From Promethearchaeia archaeon (GTDB taxonomy: Archaea > Asgardarchaeota > Lokiarchaeia > Sigyniarchaeales > SOKP01): a stretch of DNA of 9,506 nucleotides. The stretch is taken from the NCBI GenBank assembly GCA_029856375.1, contig JAHQWX010000044.1:1-9506 (forward strand), in the 5' to 3' direction. Shown here one piece after another: positions 1 through 6,508 of this stretch. Each line of letters starts with the position of its first letter. The first letter of the stretch is position 1. The notes under the pieces are model-generated. The model was not told where the DNA came from, did not search any database, and saw only the letters and a program-made list of their open reading frames with translations. Both the position numbers and the translations under genes were made by a program.

Positions 1-815
1 CAATGTGTACTTCAATTTCGGGGAGATGTTATTTCTCACAGGATGTGTGTGGAAGCGAAGAGTTTTCAGCTAATCGAGGTCGTTGTGTACAACCTTGCAG
101 ACGCCAATGGAGGGTTATTGACGAGGAGAATAACGAGTACATATACGATGGAGAGCGATTTTTAAATTCAAGAGACCTCTGCGCAATCGAACTTATTCCA
201 GAGATGATTGACGCAAAAATAGACGCGTTTAAAATCGAAGGAAGGATGAGAGATCCCCATTATGTAGAAGTAACTACAAAAATATATCGCCAAGCGATTG
301 AAGCGTATTACAACGGTTCCTTTTCTACTGATTCTAAAAAAATGGTGGGCAAGTGGATTTACGAACTAAAAAAGGAGTACAACAGAGGTTTTACGACTGG
401 TTTCTATGTTAAACGAGTTACTCAAGAGGACCAACAACATAAAAGCCCTACGAATTTATCGCACTGGCGTTTAATAAAAATGGGTACAATTACCGGTTAC
501 TCAAAAAATCAAAAAGAAGCAAAGGTTCAGTTGAATAACGGCCGAATCCGAAAAGGCATGGTTGTATTGATACAAGGAGGAGCTGGCTCAGATACATATT
601 TTAATCAGAAAATAACATCAATTGAAATAGATGGAAGCAAAGTTGAATCAACGTCAAAAGCTACAGAAAATAATCCCTTCGATGTCTGGATAAATGTGGA
701 CGAGGGTGTGAGGCCGAATAAAATAGATCACATTTATATTTTCACGGAAAAGACCTATAAGCACAGAATGTCTAAGAAACCAAAGAAAAAGAAAGCCGAT
801 TATTACAAATTGTAA
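1..815 (+). CDS. U32-family (UbiU/TrhP/RlhA-like) protein, 5'-truncated by window edge
   Basis: C-terminal two thirds of a protein long labelled peptidase U32. Characterised bacterial members are not proteases: they are iron-sulfur proteins needed for hydroxylation of tRNA (TrhP), 23S rRNA (RlhA) or ubiquinone (UbiU/V). The first ATG (base 3) is internal: bases 1-2 fit the end of an Ala codon, giving the family motif A-M-C-x-S-x-S-G-R-C, and family members usually run near 400 residues, so about 130-140 residues lie upstream. Counting from that Met, conserved Cys are at 2, 9, 28, 32 and 60, within SGRC, NRGRCVQPCR and NSRDLC; four of this set probably hold a [4Fe-4S] cluster. FKIEGRM at 76-82 is another family hallmark. 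Residues about 155-255 look like the C-terminal beta-barrel domain, followed by a Lys-rich tail. The substrate in this archaeon is unknown; an RNA-modification role is inference from bacterial relatives. Confidence 0.9.
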   Translation, partial: MCTSISGRCYFSQDVCGSEEFSANRGRCVQPCRRQWRVIDEENNEYIYDGERFLNSRDLCAIELIPEMIDAKIDAFKIEGRMRDPHYVEVTTKIYRQAIEAYYNGSFSTDSKKMVGKWIYELKKEYNRGFTTGFYVKRVTQEDQQHKSPTNLSHWRLIKMGTITGYSKNQKEAKVQLNNGRIRKGMVVLIQGGAGSDTYFNQKITSIEIDGSKVESTSKATENNPFDVWINVDEGVRPNKIDHIYIFTEKTYKHRMSKKPKKKKADYYKL

Positions 816-847
816 AAAGAATTAATTAAAATAATTAGGCTCTTTTT
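814..847 (+). terminator. Possible weak terminator / AT-rich inverted repeat after U32 gene
   Basis: AAAAAGA (814-820) is the perfect inverse of TCTTTTT (841-847), with a smaller nested match TAATT/AATTA (823-827 and 833-837). The right arm gives a short T-run on the plus strand, as archaeal intrinsic terminators often do. In DNA this AT-rich the match may be chance. The same interval holds a TATA-like stretch about 25 nt before the next ATG, so it may instead be promoter sequence. Confidence 0.25.
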
Positions 848-856
848 GAATTATTA

Positions 857-2083
857 ATGAAATTCGATAAAAGGTTCCTATACATTGGAATTTGTATTCA
901 TGTTGTTTATTTTACAATATCACTGCTTTTATTTTTTTTCACAACTTATTCAGAAACGAGCGATTTTTTGACCTACTATAACGCAGGTAAGATTATACTC
1001 GAAAATATCAACTATCTCTACGATCAGACTTATTATAACTTTCCTTACAGATATTTCCCAATCTCAGCGTATTTTTTTGCACCTTTCGCATTATTGAGCT
1101 ACGAATTGGGGTATTTGCTGTTTCAAATATGCAGCTTGGTTGTAAACCTATTAAATTGTTATCTTATCGTTGTGATCGTCAATAAAATCCAAAATAAAAA
1201 CGATATTGTAGTTTCTAAGGACATAATTTTAAAATTTATCGTAATTTATCTCGCGGTCTTTCCGCATTTTATGAATTACGCCTTAGGACAAGTCAATAAT
1301 CTTATTACATTACTCATTTTACTCGCCTTATTTCTATTTATGAATAATTCAGTCGTATCTGATTTGTGCGGGGGTTTATTAATCGGATTTAGCATTTCAA
1401 TTAAGCCCTTGGCAATTTTTATCATACCTTTCGTTTTGATAAGTTATTATAAGATGAAAAAAATCGATTTTAAATTATTAATCTCTCGATTAGTGGGAAT
1501 AATTATTCCGTTGTTAATATCCCTCCTATATTTTATCGTATTTCCAGCTCTTTGGCAAGGATTTCTAGATATAAACCTTTCTGGGGAATATACAGAGGAA
1601 GGAATTAATAATTCAATAAGCGTTACGAGGGCAATTCTCAACCTGTTCTATGTATTAAATGCTCCCGCTAATAACATTTTTGTTTTCTTTATTGTCAGTT
1701 TGGGGATTGCGGTTCCGGGATTTTTAATCTATCTCTTTCGAAGAAATTCTTTAATAGGCATGAATGAAGCGATTATTTTTGGGATGATCATTATGCTGCT
1801 TGTTTATTTCGATTCTTGGGACCACCATCTTGTGAGTTTAGCACCATTTCTTTCCATCTTCTTAATCGTCAACGATAATAGTAGCGATTTAAAGCAGGAA
1901 AAATCAATCAATACTTTTAAGCTCGGCTACTACTTGTTGGCTACACTCGTCGTACCGATGTCTGGTGTATTTTTCTTAACTTATAATTACTTTCCGTTTA
2001 ATTTATGGGGATCAATTTTCTTATTGGTTATTTTCATCGGTCTAATACGATTCACTTTTCTCACGTCCGAACATGAAGAATAG
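857..2083 (+). CDS. GT87-family integral membrane glycosyltransferase (DUF2029/PimE-like)
   Basis: A GT-C fold enzyme predicted to transfer a sugar from a polyprenyl-phosphate donor to a lipid or glycan acceptor on the outer face of the membrane. It has 408 residues, a usual GT87 length, with about 10-11 hydrophobic segments. Family marks in order: SDFLTYYNAG at 35-44, where D36 sits at the expected catalytic acid after TM1; FPYRYFPISA at 62-71 (the FRYPP-like block); LGQVNNL at 143-149; SIKPLA at 181-186; EGINNSISVTR at 248-258 (NQS..R block); and SWDHHLVSLAP at 320-330. ATG 857 has no Shine-Dalgarno; an AT-rich TATA-like stretch at about 824-836 lies at leaderless distance. The sugar and acceptor cannot be read from sequence. 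It could supply mannose-like residues for glycolipids or S-layer glycans, which is inference; no other glycan genes flank it. Confidence 0.85.
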   Translation: MKFDKRFLYIGICIHVVYFTISLLLFFFTTYSETSDFLTYYNAGKIILENINYLYDQTYYNFPYRYFPISAYFFAPFALLSYELGYLLFQICSLVVNLLNCYLIVVIVNKIQNKNDIVVSKDIILKFIVIYLAVFPHFMNYALGQVNNLITLLILLALFLFMNNSVVSDLCGGLLIGFSISIKPLAIFIIPFVLISYYKMKKIDFKLLISRLVGIIIPLLISLLYFIVFPALWQGFLDINLSGEYTEEGINNSISVTRAILNLFYVLNAPANNIFVFFIVSLGIAVPGFLIYLFRRNSLIGMNEAIIFGMIIMLLVYFDSWDHHLVSLAPFLSIFLIVNDNSSDLKQEKSINTFKLGYYLLATLVVPMSGVFFLTYNYFPFNLWGSIFLLVIFIGLIRFTFLTSEHEE

Positions 2084-2110
2084 GTATAAAAGAGAGTAAA
2101 TACAATTAAT

Positions 2111-2121
2111 ATTTATTTATA
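2111..2121 (+). promoter_or_regulatory. Archaeal TATA box for JAMM gene (leaderless)
   Basis: The TATA-like stretch ATTTATTTATA is centred about 27 nt upstream of ATG 2143, so transcription would begin at or next to the start codon. No Shine-Dalgarno precedes the ATG, which fits leaderless translation. The 59-bp gap after the GT87 gene therefore probably carries an independent promoter. Confidence 0.5.
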
Positions 2122-2142
2122 GTACAAAATAATGGTTAGAAT

Positions 2143-3018
2143 ATGTCGCTGTCGGAAGATGTAGTTATAATAAAGCCAAAAGCGTATCAAAAGATGCTGT
2201 TGCACGTTTTACGCTTTGGTTCAATGAGCCTAGAGAAGAAAATTTGGAAAGAAATAATGGGTCTATGTGTGGGTAAAATAGAGAACGATCAAGTAATCAT
2301 ATACGACGCTTTACCTATGACTCATGGAAAAAAGGTTGAAGTAGAATTTTCAGAAACCGATTACGCGAATGTGGAGACTTTTCAAACGGACCTTGCAGAG
2401 ATAGGTTTTTTCATTGTGGGGTGGTACCATAGTCATCCGGGAATGGGACCTTTCTTAAGCGAAGTCGATAAAAAAAATCATTTTTACTGGCAAAATGTAA
2501 ATGCGAAGGCCGTCGCGATCGTGTGGGACCACACCCTTTTAGAAGAAGGTCTAGGTTTTGAAGTTTTTCGATTAAACGACATGTCTTTAGGCGTACAAAG
2601 CGATTTTCACGCGGTTAAATTTGAAGTTCAACCTCCTGATTCAATGGATTTTTTTAAAGATTTAGTCCAATTAGTGGAGGATGTACAGAAGGGCGATCCG
2701 ATACTAAAAGAAGAAGGCGAAATGGTTGATTTCTTTGAAGGAATGGCAATAAGTTCCGCAAAAAGTCCAGAGGGGGGAGACCTTAACGCTTATGTTGTAA
2801 ATAATGCGACAATGATCTTGCAGACAATTAGAGACTTGAAGCAATCTATGACGACGGGATTGAATCGACTACAGAATTGGTTTAAAGACGCATTAAGTAC
2901 GGGAATCTCAGAACCTATAGGTAATTTAGAATACGAATTCTGGAATTTAAGCGAAAAACTCAAGAACGCGTTAAACTTGAGGAAAGAAGAAAAATCTGAG
3001 GAATCCAAACCTACCTAA
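2143..3018 (+). CDS. JAMM/MPN+ metalloprotease, Rpn11/CSN5-like
   Basis: Zinc isopeptidase-type protein related to the eukaryotic proteasome lid subunit Rpn11 and to CSN5, which remove ubiquitin or ubiquitin-like proteins. The JAMM site is intact: E37 in KEIMGL; H96, H98 and D109 in the pattern H-S-H-P-x7-S-x2-D; S106 is the conserved Ser. The MPN domain spans about residues 7-145. Residues about 150-291 form a mostly helical extension with an acidic/Lys-rich tail, unlike short stand-alone bacterial or archaeal JAMM proteins of about 120-140 residues. MGLCVGKI and DALPM align by eye with Rpn11 MGLMLGxx and DAFPxP. Cytoplasmic: no signal peptide or TM. No ubiquitin, E1, E2 or RING gene lies in the window, so the substrate is unknown. 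This family is typical of Asgard archaea and Caldiarchaeum, which supports the taxon guess. Family call strong; deubiquitinase activity is inference. Confidence 0.93.
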   Translation: MSLSEDVVIIKPKAYQKMLLHVLRFGSMSLEKKIWKEIMGLCVGKIENDQVIIYDALPMTHGKKVEVEFSETDYANVETFQTDLAEIGFFIVGWYHSHPGMGPFLSEVDKKNHFYWQNVNAKAVAIVWDHTLLEEGLGFEVFRLNDMSLGVQSDFHAVKFEVQPPDSMDFFKDLVQLVEDVQKGDPILKEEGEMVDFFEGMAISSAKSPEGGDLNAYVVNNATMILQTIRDLKQSMTTGLNRLQNWFKDALSTGISEPIGNLEYEFWNLSEKLKNALNLRKEEKSEESKPT

Positions 3019-3052
3019 GACACAAAGAACGAATAGGTAAAAAGTTAAACGC

Positions 3053-3091
3053 TTAAATATTTTTAATCCCAATCTCATTTTGTATTTTAAA
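3053..3091 (+). promoter_or_regulatory. Probable promoter region for acyltransferase-like gene
   Basis: Two TATA-like boxes occur in the 98-bp gap: TTAAATAT at 3053-3060, preceded by an A-rich stretch that could serve as a BRE, and TATTTTAAA at 3083-3091. The first predicts a start site near 3082 with a leader of about 35 nt. The second predicts near-leaderless transcription at about 3113. No Shine-Dalgarno precedes ATG 3117, which favours the second. Sequence alone does not decide. Confidence 0.35.
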
Positions 3092-3116
3092 AAAACATAC
3101 GAGTTGATTTTATATT

Positions 3117-4187
3117 ATGAATAACGAGTCTCAAATTCCTGAAGAAAAGCCTAAAGAAATTCCTAAAGAAAAGCCTAAAAGGATTTATTGGCTTGATCAC
3201 GCGAGAGGGTACATTATGATTATGCTCGTGGTTACGATGTTTCTTCCTAGAGCACTTAGAGAAGGACTATTAAGATTTTTTTTGGAACACCCAGAAAATT
3301 CAACCACAACGACAACTATGAATTTCTTTGACATAGGCACTCCCGCCTTCATTTTAATTATGGGATTGTTGATGCCGCTGTCGTTTAGGCGTCGCAAAGA
3401 AAAAAGCGGTACGGGCTCTGCGGTAACGCACATGTTGATTCGCTATGGGATAATATTAGGTCTCGGACTACTCGTATTTATCATTGATGGAGGCGAATTC
3501 ATAAAAACGGATAATGGAGTACCAGTAATAATTGCCGGCATTCCGGTCATTCGATGGGATGTACTACCCACGCTTGGGCTCGTTGGTTTCATCGCGTTAC
3601 CATTTCTATGGCTGAAATCCAAGCCTCGGGCTTTGGCGGCTACTGGGATGATTATTTTTTATCAGATAATGTTAATTTTCACTGAGTGGAGAGATTATGC
3701 AATTGCTTCAGTTCATGGGGGCATTTTAGGCACTATATTCGGATTTTCAGCACAAATGATATACGCTACCTGTGCGGGCGATTATTTATTGCTTAACGAG
3801 AAGGTTAAAGAGAAAAAGAAGTACGCGATTTTCGCGATTATTGGAGCGTTAGTATTTGCATTAGGCTTTATTCTATGGCCGCTTCCTGAAATGTATCCAA
3901 ATAAGAGACAAGTCACCTTGACTTATATTTTAATAAGTTCCGGCGCGTCGATATTAATCGCGTTTGTGTTTATTGCGATCGACAAAAAGTTGCAAAAACC
4001 GATTTTCGTTTTAGATAGTTACGGAAAAAGTCTCTTTTTAGTGTATATAGTCGCTATTGTCCTCGAATTTTTGATTGTTGACATTATTGGGTACGAAATT
4101 GATTGGATTATTGGACTATCAGTGATTGCGCTTATTACCGCAATGGTTTTAATACTCGATAGAAAAGAAGTAGTAGTGAAACTCTAA
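3117..4187 (+). CDS. HGSNAT/DUF5009-like multi-pass membrane acyltransferase homologue
   Basis: Polytopic membrane protein of 356 residues (about 9-10 hydrophobic segments) resembling the COG4299/DUF5009 family. That family includes lysosomal heparan-alpha-glucosaminide N-acetyltransferase, which carries acetyl groups across a membrane to amino sugars. Resemblances: YWLDHARGYIMIML at 24-37 (LDxxRGxxxxxM); FDIGTPAFILIMG at 71-83 (D-L-x-x-P-x-F-x-F-x-x-G) followed by basic RRRKEK; RWDVLPTLGLVGF at 146-158 (GVLQRI-like); HGGILGTIFG at 200-209; and NKRQVTLTYILISSG at 262-276 (NKxxWTxSFxLxxxG). H58 lies just before the D72 block, where HGSNAT has its acetyl-accepting His, but the spacing differs by about four residues. 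The cytoplasmic N-terminus carries two copies of an eight-residue Pro/Lys/Glu repeat. Donor and acceptor are unknown; a non-catalytic relative is possible. It ends 33 bp before the convergent small membrane gene. Confidence 0.72.
   Translation: MNNESQIPEEKPKEIPKEKPKRIYWLDHARGYIMIMLVVTMFLPRALREGLLRFFLEHPENSTTTTTMNFFDIGTPAFILIMGLLMPLSFRRRKEKSGTGSAVTHMLIRYGIILGLGLLVFIIDGGEFIKTDNGVPVIIAGIPVIRWDVLPTLGLVGFIALPFLWLKSKPRALAATGMIIFYQIMLIFTEWRDYAIASVHGGILGTIFGFSAQMIYATCAGDYLLLNEKVKEKKKYAIFAIIGALVFALGFILWPLPEMYPNKRQVTLTYILISSGASILIAFVFIAIDKKLQKPIFVLDSYGKSLFLVYIVAIVLEFLIVDIIGYEIDWIIGLSVIALITAMVLILDRKEVVVKL
3135..3182 (+). repeat. Two-copy 24-bp in-frame tandem repeat
   Basis: Copies at 3135-3158 and 3159-3182 differ at 4 of 24 positions and encode IPEEKPKE and IPKEKPKR. 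This makes a charged Pro-rich cytoplasmic tail on the acyltransferase-like protein. It is probably a local slippage duplication, and it lies outside the conserved domain. Confidence 0.8.
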
Positions 4188-4220
4188 ATATTTGCATCAA
4201 TCTTAAGACATTTGCGAGCT

Positions 4221-4625
4221 TCATTCTTTTGTTTTTTTCTTTATCACAACAATGGCAATTACAGGTACAAGGCATACAACAAGATTTAATATCGAAAATA
4301 TTAATGCCATAAAAAAAAGTCTGGGTGTGTCGATCGAGGGAAACACGATGTTGTACAACAAAATTATAATTATCGCCAAGCTGATGTAAGCAACGATGCC
4401 CGATATTATTACTTGCTTCTTGGACATCGAAATTATTCCGAATAAAATTGAGATGGTTATTGCCGTTGACCAAATAAAAAATGTCATTAAAAAATATATA
4501 ATTCCATCTTTTGAAGGATTTACGATTCCAAATATTAAAAAGATTATCAGAAGCACACAAGAAGCGAAGAGCGTATTAATATACGCATTTCGATGGTATA
4601 ACAAATACTCTCCTAAAGATTTCAA
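4221..4625 (-). CDS. Small four-TM membrane protein, last gene of ABC operon
   Basis: I do not recognise the family. The 134-residue product has four hydrophobic segments at about 17-36, 42-64, 72-95 and 103-128, and a basic cytoplasmic-looking end (KKKTKE). The start is TTG at 4625, supported by AAAGGT a few bases upstream; no in-frame ATG precedes it, and the first internal Met (residue 47) would cut into TM2. It lies 38 bp after the ABC-2 permease on the same strand, so it is probably the last gene of the operon and may be an accessory membrane partner of the transporter. Overlapping open frames on both strands give compositions unlike normal proteins and are treated as shadows. The same frame stays open back to a stop at 4680-4682 and reads as hydrophobic, leaving the exact N-terminus uncertain. 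Confidence 0.68.
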   Translation of the reverse strand: MKSLGEYLLYHRNAYINTLFASCVLLIIFLIFGIVNPSKDGIIYFLMTFFIWSTAITISILFGIISMSKKQVIISGIVAYISLAIIIILLYNIVFPSIDTPRLFFMALIFSILNLVVCLVPVIAIVVIKKKTKE

Positions 4626-4663
4626 TTTTTCGACCTTTCTTATTATAATTAAGAAACTTATGA

Positions 4664-5446
4664 TTATAATTCCCGCAAGTTAAAAATAAAATACGACAGC
4701 GCTAAATCGAAAACGATATATATAATTTGTACGATAATCCCTGTCACATATGTTGGAGTAAGCCAAGTGCGCATGTGGAATAAAAATGTAAATTCTATAT
4801 ATCTAACTTCCGGGAAATCAAATACCTGAGTTATGAGACTTGCGTGGTAATGAATGAAATAAATCGGCTCAACATATGGAATGGCCAAACCAATAAAAGT
4901 AGAGATCATATCAAACGCGATGAAAAGAAATACAATAGAAATAACGATCGCGCTTGAAACGGACCTCATACACGAACTAAATACTAAGACAAAAGTGGAA
5001 ATTGCAGTTGTGTAGAAAATGCAGGTTAGAAAAGAAAATAGAAATTCAATCGTCAGTTGCTGGTAAAACACCAAACCTAGTATCGCGGTATAACCGTAAA
5101 ATATGGACAAAACCGTAGCGAATAGAATGAAATTGCCAATATATTTTCCCGCTATTAATTTCAACTTTTCTGTTTTCGGGAATAGGATTAAGTAAGTTTT
5201 ATGCTGAAATTCTTCGACGATTATTCCACCAAAGAAGAAACACGCGCCAAAAATTATGATATAATTAATAAAACTGAGTTGAGATTGTGCAAAATCGTTA
5301 AAAGCGCCAGGAATAGCGTCTGGATCGATGAAGTAAGGGATCAAACCCGAAAGCGAAACAACAGCTACACTAATTATAGTAAAAATGAAAAAGCGTCCTT
5401 TGTGCCGTTTCAATTCGAACAATAGGGTAATCCACATTTTATTCAT
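4664..5446 (-). CDS. ABC-2 type transporter permease
   Basis: Membrane subunit of an ABC-2 class exporter, partner of the ATPase encoded 21 bp upstream. The 260 residues show six hydrophobic segments at about 20-40, 57-77, 101-127, 132-157, 163-187 and 234-256, the usual ABC-2 topology. Between TM2 and TM3, residues 78-103 carry the pattern EEFQHKT...LFPKTEKLKLIAGKYIG, matching the E-x4-T...P-x-x-R/K...GK cytoplasmic loop typical of NatB/NosY-like permeases. The start is ATG 5446; a second Met at codon 4 is possible. Neither has a clear Shine-Dalgarno, so translation is probably coupled to the upstream gene. The substrate is unknown. ABC-2 permeases handle polysaccharides, lipids, peptides and ions, and the lectin-like protein at the operon head hints at a surface glycan or peptide. 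That hint is inference only. Confidence 0.9.
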   Translation of the reverse strand: MNKMWITLLFELKRHKGRFFIFTIISVAVVSLSGLIPYFIDPDAIPGAFNDFAQSQLSFINYIIIFGACFFFGGIIVEEFQHKTYLILFPKTEKLKLIAGKYIGNFILFATVLSIFYGYTAILGLVFYQQLTIEFLFSFLTCIFYTTAISTFVLVFSSCMRSVSSAIVISIVFLFIAFDMISTFIGLAIPYVEPIYFIHYHASLITQVFDFPEVRYIEFTFLFHMRTWLTPTYVTGIIVQIIYIVFDLALSYFIFNLREL

Positions 5447-5467
5447 GATTCAATCAATTTCTGTTTT

Positions 5468-6508
5468 TCAATATTTATCAATATCTTTAATAGAATCTTT
5501 TTTGGAGATCATACTTGTGTAAATTTTTTCCAGAAGAGTTGTTTTTGGAGTGAAAAACGCTTTTATTTTCAAATCAGTTTCTTTAATCAAGGTCTCAAGA
5601 ATTAGATTTTGAGATTCTGGTTTACCGTCGTATTGTATTTTCAAGTTCCGCTCGAAAGGATCGTATAAAATGTGATGGCCTAAATCTGTATACGCTTCGG
5701 CGTTTTCTAAATATGGGCTCAATTTTTCTTCTAACTCTTTGAGTGAAGTGCTTAAATGTTCGAGTTCAAGTGGTGCTAAAAGCTCGCACCTTATCTCCTG
5801 ACTGCGTAATTTCTTCTCGAGTTCTGGGATGGAGCCAAACTCCATTAGCTTTCCCTCGTCGATGATCGCAATTTTATCGCACACCTCTGATATTTCGTAA
5901 AGCATGTGCGAAGAAAGAAATATCGTTTTTGCTTCCGATTGAAGGTCTTTCAAAATTTCTCTTACGAGTATTCGGGCTTTTGGATCTAGGCCAGTTTGAG
6001 GTTCGTCGAGCACTATAATATCGGGATCGTGGATTATCGCTTGGGCAAGTCCCAGCTTTTGTTTCATACCTTTCGAATATATTTTTACTTTTTGGTGTTT
6101 CCATTCAACAAGCTCGACCATCTTTAAAATTTCATCAATTCTTTCCTCAAGGTTGCCATCAGGATATTTCTGTAGTTTTGCAAAGTATTTCAAGAGCTCG
6201 TAGGCTGTTAATCCTTCGTAGAAACTCGGAATATCGATAAGAAAACCACTTTTTAGTAGGTTCTTAGGTTCAGTCGCAATATCTTGGAGTTGACCCCGAT
6301 CGTCTTTAACTAATATCTTACCTCTCGTAGGGCGTAAAATATTTGCTAGCATTTTTATCGAAGTAGTTTTTCCAGCACCATTTGGTCCTACTAATCCTAT
6401 AATTTCTCCTTCGTGAATTTCTAGATTTAAATTCTCAACTGCTTTTATTGGACCAAACTCTTTCGTTATATTTTCAAATCTAATGATCGTTGAGTTAGGT
6501 TTTGGCAC
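5468..6508 (-). CDS. ABC transporter ATP-binding protein (ABC-2/BcrA-like)
   Basis: Cytoplasmic ATPase driving the permease encoded just downstream. Residues 9-230 form the nucleotide-binding domain: Walker A GPNGAGKTT at 41-49; a Q-loop region FLIDIPSFYEGLT at 89-101 with Asp92 where Gln or Glu is usual; signature YSKGMKQ at 144-150 (LSGGQ equivalent); Walker B DIIVLDE at 163-169; D-loop GLDP at 173-176; switch His201 in SSH. The LIDIPSFY block resembles BcrA-type (bacitracin-resistance-like) exporters. Residues about 230-346 are a C-terminal extension also common in that group, with no motif I can name. The start is GTG 6508, directly following the TAA of the ectodomain gene (zero spacing). 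A strong GAGGTAGGTGGGG site inside the last codons of that gene supports this start and implies translational coupling. Confidence 0.94.
   Translation of the reverse strand: MPKPNSTIIRFENITKEFGPIKAVENLNLEIHEGEIIGLVGPNGAGKTTSIKMLANILRPTRGKILVKDDRGQLQDIATEPKNLLKSGFLIDIPSFYEGLTAYELLKYFAKLQKYPDGNLEERIDEILKMVELVEWKHQKVKIYSKGMKQKLGLAQAIIHDPDIIVLDEPQTGLDPKARILVREILKDLQSEAKTIFLSSHMLYEISEVCDKIAIIDEGKLMEFGSIPELEKKLRSQEIRCELLAPLELEHLSTSLKELEEKLSPYLENAEAYTDLGHHILYDPFERNLKIQYDGKPESQNLILETLIKETDLKIKAFFTPKTTLLEKIYTSMISKKDSIKDIDKY

Noticed and set aside
3..5. ATG at base 3 as true start of the U32 protein
   Set aside because: It sits inside the conserved A-M-C-x-S-x-S-G-R-C block, and the remaining protein is about 130 residues short for the family; the gene begins before the window.
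1447..1641. 64-codon minus-strand frame within the GT87 gene
   Set aside because: Entirely inside a conserved membrane gene, with no promoter or ribosome site.
2790..3008. 72-codon minus-strand frame within the JAMM gene
   Set aside because: Antisense to the helical C-terminal region, with no start signals; a shadow.
4188..4220. Bidirectional terminator between the convergent genes
   Set aside because: The 33-bp gap shows no convincing hairpin and only modest T-runs; termination may occur here, but I cannot point to a site.
4135..4683. Open frames of 141 codons (minus) and 95 codons (plus) overlapping the four-TM gene
   Set aside because: They overlap the small membrane gene and the acyltransferase or permease ends, have no ribosome site, and read as low-plausibility proteins (one Cys/His/Asn-rich, the other without a fold pattern). 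The frame at 4221-4625 has clean TM periodicity.
5201..6104. Open frames antisense to the permease (5201-5425) and in another frame of the ATPase (5874-6104)
   Set aside because: They lie wholly inside genes with clear domain motifs and are highly charged with no recognisable motif; shadows.
5900..6250. Non-canonical ABC signature (SKGMKQ) and Asp92 in the Q-loop as signs of an inactive ATPase
   Set aside because: SKGM-type signatures and acidic Q-loop residues are found in working BcrA-like ABC-2 ATPases; Walker A, Walker B and the switch His are intact.
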